From Dialister sp. UBA7295 (GTDB lineage Bacteria > Bacillota > Negativicutes > Veillonellales > Dialisteraceae), in NCBI GenBank assembly GCA_002471975.1, contig DKQZ01000080.1:7122-14712 (forward strand): a stretch of DNA of 7,591 nt, written 5' to 3'. The notes under the pieces are model-generated. The model ran no database searches and was not told the DNA's origin. It worked only from the letters and a program-made list of their open reading frames with translations. The translations under genes were made by a program, and so were the position numbers. This document shows positions 5,620 through 7,591 of the stretch, piece by piece; position 1 is the stretch's first letter; each line of letters begins with the position of its first letter.

Positions 5620-7062
5620 ATGTCAACGAATGGTTTGATTACCGATTTATACCAGCTCACCATGACCAATGCGCTTTTCAAAAAGGGCATGCATGAGAGA
5701 AAGGTGGTATTTGACCGTTTTTACCGTCAGAATCCATTTGGCGGCGGCTATACCGTCGTAGCGGGCCTGGCCCATCTGGTGGATTTCGTGAAGAATTTCA
5801 CCTATTCGAAAGAAGATATCGATTACCTCAGGAGTCTCAATATTTTCTATCCGGAATTCCTGGATTATCTCGCCAATTTCCACTTTACAGGAAATATTTA
5901 TGCCATGCCTGAAGGCACCGTGGCTTTCCCGGGAGAGCTGCTGCTCCGCTTCGAAGGGACGACCGTAGAAGCCATGATCCTGGAGACCGGACTTTCCATG
6001 ATCATGAACCATGAAAGCCTCATTGCCACGAAATGCCGCCGCGTTCGGACCGTGGCGCCCCATGATGCGCTCATGGAATTCGGCCTTCGCCGGGCTCAGG
6101 GTCATTCTGCAGGTCTCTGGGGGGCCAGGGCTGCCATGATCGGCGGTTTCAACGGCACTTCCAACGTGGAAGCAGGGAAACTTTTCCATATCCCGGTCCT
6201 CGGCACCATGGCTCATTCCTGGGTTATGAGCTTTGACAACGAACTGGACGCTTTTGAAGAATATGTCCGCCAGTACCATGACAATCTCATTCTTCTGGCC
6301 GATACCTACAATGTACTGGAACTGGGTGTGCCCCATGCCATCCAGATTTTCAAGGAACTGAAGGCCAAAGGAAAGCTTCCGAAGAAATACGGAATCCGCA
6401 TCGACAGCGGAGACCTCAATTATCTCTCCCAGGAAGCATCCCACATGTTTGCGGAAGCCGGTTTCCCGGATGCCATTATTTCCGGTTCCAATGATCTGGA
6501 TGAATACCTCATCCAGACTCTGAAAGAACAGGGCTGCACCGTCACCAGCTGGGGCGTAGGGACGAAAATTATCACCGCCGACGGCACTTCTGCCCTGGGC
6601 GGGGTCTTCAAGATGAGCGCCCGTGAAAAAGGCGATACCTATGAACCGGTGATGAAGATTTCCAATGACGTCAGCAAGATGACAAACCCCGGCATCAAGA
6701 CGGTTTACCGTTTCTATAAAAAGAAAACGGGCAAGATGATTACCGATCTCGTCTGCCTGAAAGATGAACCGGTGCCGTCCGGCGATTTCACTCTTGTCAC
6801 CGAAGCCGCCAAATGGCGCAAAAAGACCCTTGAAGAAGGCACTTATACAGTGGAAGAAATTCTGAAACCGGTCATTCTGAACGGTGAAGCCGTGGAGCTT
6901 CCGTCGCTCAAGGAAACTATGGATTATGCCAATAAACAGATGGAACTCCTCTGGCCGGAATACACAAGACTTTACATGCCCCATGCCATGGAAATCAACC
7001 TCTCGCCGAAACTGCAGGAACTGAAGGCAAGGATTATCGATGAGGATCTGAAGAAGATCTGA
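5620..7062 (+). CDS. pncB: Nicotinate phosphoribosyltransferase
   Basis: The enzyme joins nicotinate and PRPP, with ATP hydrolysis, to give nicotinate mononucleotide, the entry step of the Preiss-Handler NAD salvage route in the cytosol. The 480-residue length is normal for the Gram-positive type. Family blocks in order are TDLYQLTM (8-15), EFGLRRAQG (153-161), GTMAHSWVMSF (195-205), GIRIDSGDL (258-266), SGSNDLDEYLI (288-298) and GVGTKI (312-317). His199 in GTMAHSW is the expected autophosphorylated histidine of the family. The start is clear: AAGGAGG (5608-5614) lies five bases before ATG 5620. The gene has its own extended -10 promoter. Its likely terminator is the T-tailed hairpin of repeat copy C, about 130 bp after the stop codon. 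No other NAD gene is adjacent. A long open frame on the opposite strand covers the gene but shows no family motif and is taken as a codon-bias shadow. Confidence 0.96.
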   Translation: MSTNGLITDLYQLTMTNALFKKGMHERKVVFDRFYRQNPFGGGYTVVAGLAHLVDFVKNFTYSKEDIDYLRSLNIFYPEFLDYLANFHFTGNIYAMPEGTVAFPGELLLRFEGTTVEAMILETGLSMIMNHESLIATKCRRVRTVAPHDALMEFGLRRAQGHSAGLWGARAAMIGGFNGTSNVEAGKLFHIPVLGTMAHSWVMSFDNELDAFEEYVRQYHDNLILLADTYNVLELGVPHAIQIFKELKAKGKLPKKYGIRIDSGDLNYLSQEASHMFAEAGFPDAIISGSNDLDEYLIQTLKEQGCTVTSWGVGTKIITADGTSALGGVFKMSAREKGDTYEPVMKISNDVSKMTNPGIKTVYRFYKKKTGKMITDLVCLKDEPVPSGDFTLVTEAAKWRKKTLEEGTYTVEEILKPVILNGEAVELPSLKETMDYANKQMELLWPEYTRLYMPHAMEINLSPKLQELKARIIDEDLKKI

Positions 7063-7080
7063 GGCTTTGAGTCTTTGGGT

Positions 7081-7245
7081 AGTTACTTTGACCTGAGTCA
7101 CATACGGTATTCGTGAGTCAGCCTCACCACGGCGAGCCCCGATATTGTCTATTTCGAAGTTTCGTGATTCGTGGTTCGTGATTCGTGAAGGTGGCGGCCT
7201 GATGGCCGCCGCTTTTTTAATGGGATTTTGCACAGGCGGGCTTGA
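7081..7245 (+). repeat. Interspersed hairpin element, copy C
   Basis: It opens with a 25-bp segment (7089-7113) found unchanged at 7435-7459. The CTCACCACGGC..GCCCCGATATTGTC segment shared with copy A follows, then GATTCGTG-type tandem repeats (about 7160-7187), GAAGGTG and the T-tailed hairpin at 7193-7218, and it ends in CACAGGCGGG. The whole copy aligns with copy D at a constant offset of 346 bp without a net gap, although the tandem repeats differ (TTCGTG here, TGCGGG in D). Confidence 0.85.
7193..7218 (+). terminator. T-tailed hairpin of copy C, probable pncB terminator
   Basis: A perfect 7-bp stem, GGCGGCC (7193-7199) and GGCCGCC (7204-7210), encloses a TGAT loop and is followed by GC and six T (7213-7218). 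It is the first strong terminator-like structure after the pncB stop codon at 7062. Confidence 0.7.
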
Positions 7246-7426
7246 AAAGCCCGCTCAGAGATAAATGAGTGCCAGGCGCTTCCCGGAATCATATGGTATA
7301 GATCACTCAAGTCGAAACGTAAAAGCCTTCCCAGGCTAGGGAGGGCGCCTGAGCGCAGCGAAGGCGGGTGGGTCGTACTGCAGGTACAAGACGAAAATGA
7401 AGGTGTGAGGGTGTGGGTCATCTGTC
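7236..7426. other. Gene-free spacer of the 346-bp repeat unit, with further hairpins
   Basis: No gene is seen between copies C and D. A perfect 8-bp hairpin, GCGGGCTT/AAGCCCGC with a 3-nt loop, occupies 7236-7254. A weaker hairpin, CCTTCCC with GGGAGGG, lies around 7327-7346, and CGCCT/AGGCG arms flank GAGCGCAGCGA at about 7347-7365. An open frame on the - strand (7149-7421) runs through these repeats, has low-complexity Ser/Thr/Pro content and no family signature, so I do not call it. With copies C and D this accounts for the 529 bases after pncB. Confidence 0.55.
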
Positions 7427-7591
7427 AGATACTATGACCTGAGTCACATACGGTATTCGGGAATTAGCCTCACCACGGCATGCCCCGGTCTTGCCATTTT
7501 CGAGATTTCGGGGTGCGGGATGCGGGGTGCGGGAAGGTGGCGGCCTGATGGCCGCCGCTTTTTTATGGGGAATTTGCACAGGCGGGGTTGA
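7427..7591 (+). repeat. Interspersed hairpin element, copy D (runs off the window)
   Basis: It aligns with copy C at a constant offset of 346 bp over all 165 visible bases. The tandem-repeat part has GGGGTGCGGGATGCGGGG-type units in place of TTCGTG units, a change shared across neighbouring units. The hairpin and flanks are almost unchanged, and the next hairpin (GCGGGG...) is cut by the window edge. It may be the second unit of a longer 346-bp tandem array. Confidence 0.85.
7539..7564 (+). terminator. T-tailed hairpin of copy D
   Basis: It is the same structure as in copy C: GGCGGCC (7539-7545), loop TGAT (7546-7549), GGCCGCC (7550-7556), then GC and six T (7559-7564). It could act as a back-up terminator; no gene lies between it and copy C. 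Confidence 0.5.

Noticed and set aside
5647..7233. 528-codon open frame on the - strand opposite pncB
   Set aside because: It is antisense to a clear enzyme gene, runs into repeat copy C and shows no family motif; it fits a shadow frame caused by codon bias.
7149..7421. 90-codon - strand open frame
   Set aside because: It lies wholly in repeat copy C and the spacer, is low-complexity (Ser, Thr, Pro) and matches no family I recognise.
1..7591. CRISPR array
   Set aside because: The direct repeats are either one 69-bp tandem block without distinct spacers or fold-back elements scattered between genes; there is no repeat-spacer pattern and no cas gene.

Overview
The window carries six intact genes, all on the + strand, set in unusually repeat-rich intergenic DNA. 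The gene set and order (mltG, a TrmR-type tRNA methyltransferase, a U32 tRNA hydroxylation protein, a DUF4911 protein, then nicotinate phosphoribosyltransferase) point to a Bacillota bacterium. My best guess is the Negativicutes (Dialister, Acidaminococcus or Megasphaera type). That guess rests on gene content and overall impression, not on a marker gene. No rRNA, tRNA, CRISPR array, phage gene or transposase gene is visible.

Layout. Bases 1-699 hold a truncated interspersed repeat (copy A), a 69-bp minisatellite of six full units, and the AT-rich leader of mltG. Bases 700-4053 hold mltG, trmR, trhP and a DUF4911 gene. The last three overlap and must be one translationally coupled operon. mltG is separated from trmR by a 219-bp gap that contains repeat copy B. 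A strong intrinsic terminator follows at 4074-4109. Bases 4131-5194 hold repeat copy G, a lone FMN-binding split-barrel (pyridoxamine-phosphate-oxidase-like) gene and repeat copy E. This block is bounded by perfect 17-bp inverted repeats. Copy F follows, then the promoter and gene of nicotinate phosphoribosyltransferase (5620-7062). Bases 7081-7591 hold two repeat copies (C and D) exactly 346 bp apart, and the second runs off the window.

Function. TrhP and TrmR form a pathway pair: hydroxylation of the wobble uridine of certain tRNAs, then methylation to 5-methoxyuridine. The mltG-trmR-trhP order is the one known from Bacillus subtilis (yrrL-yrrM-yrrN/O). MltG is the inner-membrane lytic transglycosylase that sets glycan strand length. 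PncB feeds the Preiss-Handler NAD salvage route.

The most unusual content is a family of interspersed elements (A-G). Each has arms of short TCGTG- or TCGGG-type tandem repeats that lead into a conserved GGTG box and a GC-rich hairpin, usually with a TGAT loop. The stem sequence changes from copy to copy while base pairing is kept. I do not recognise this family by name.
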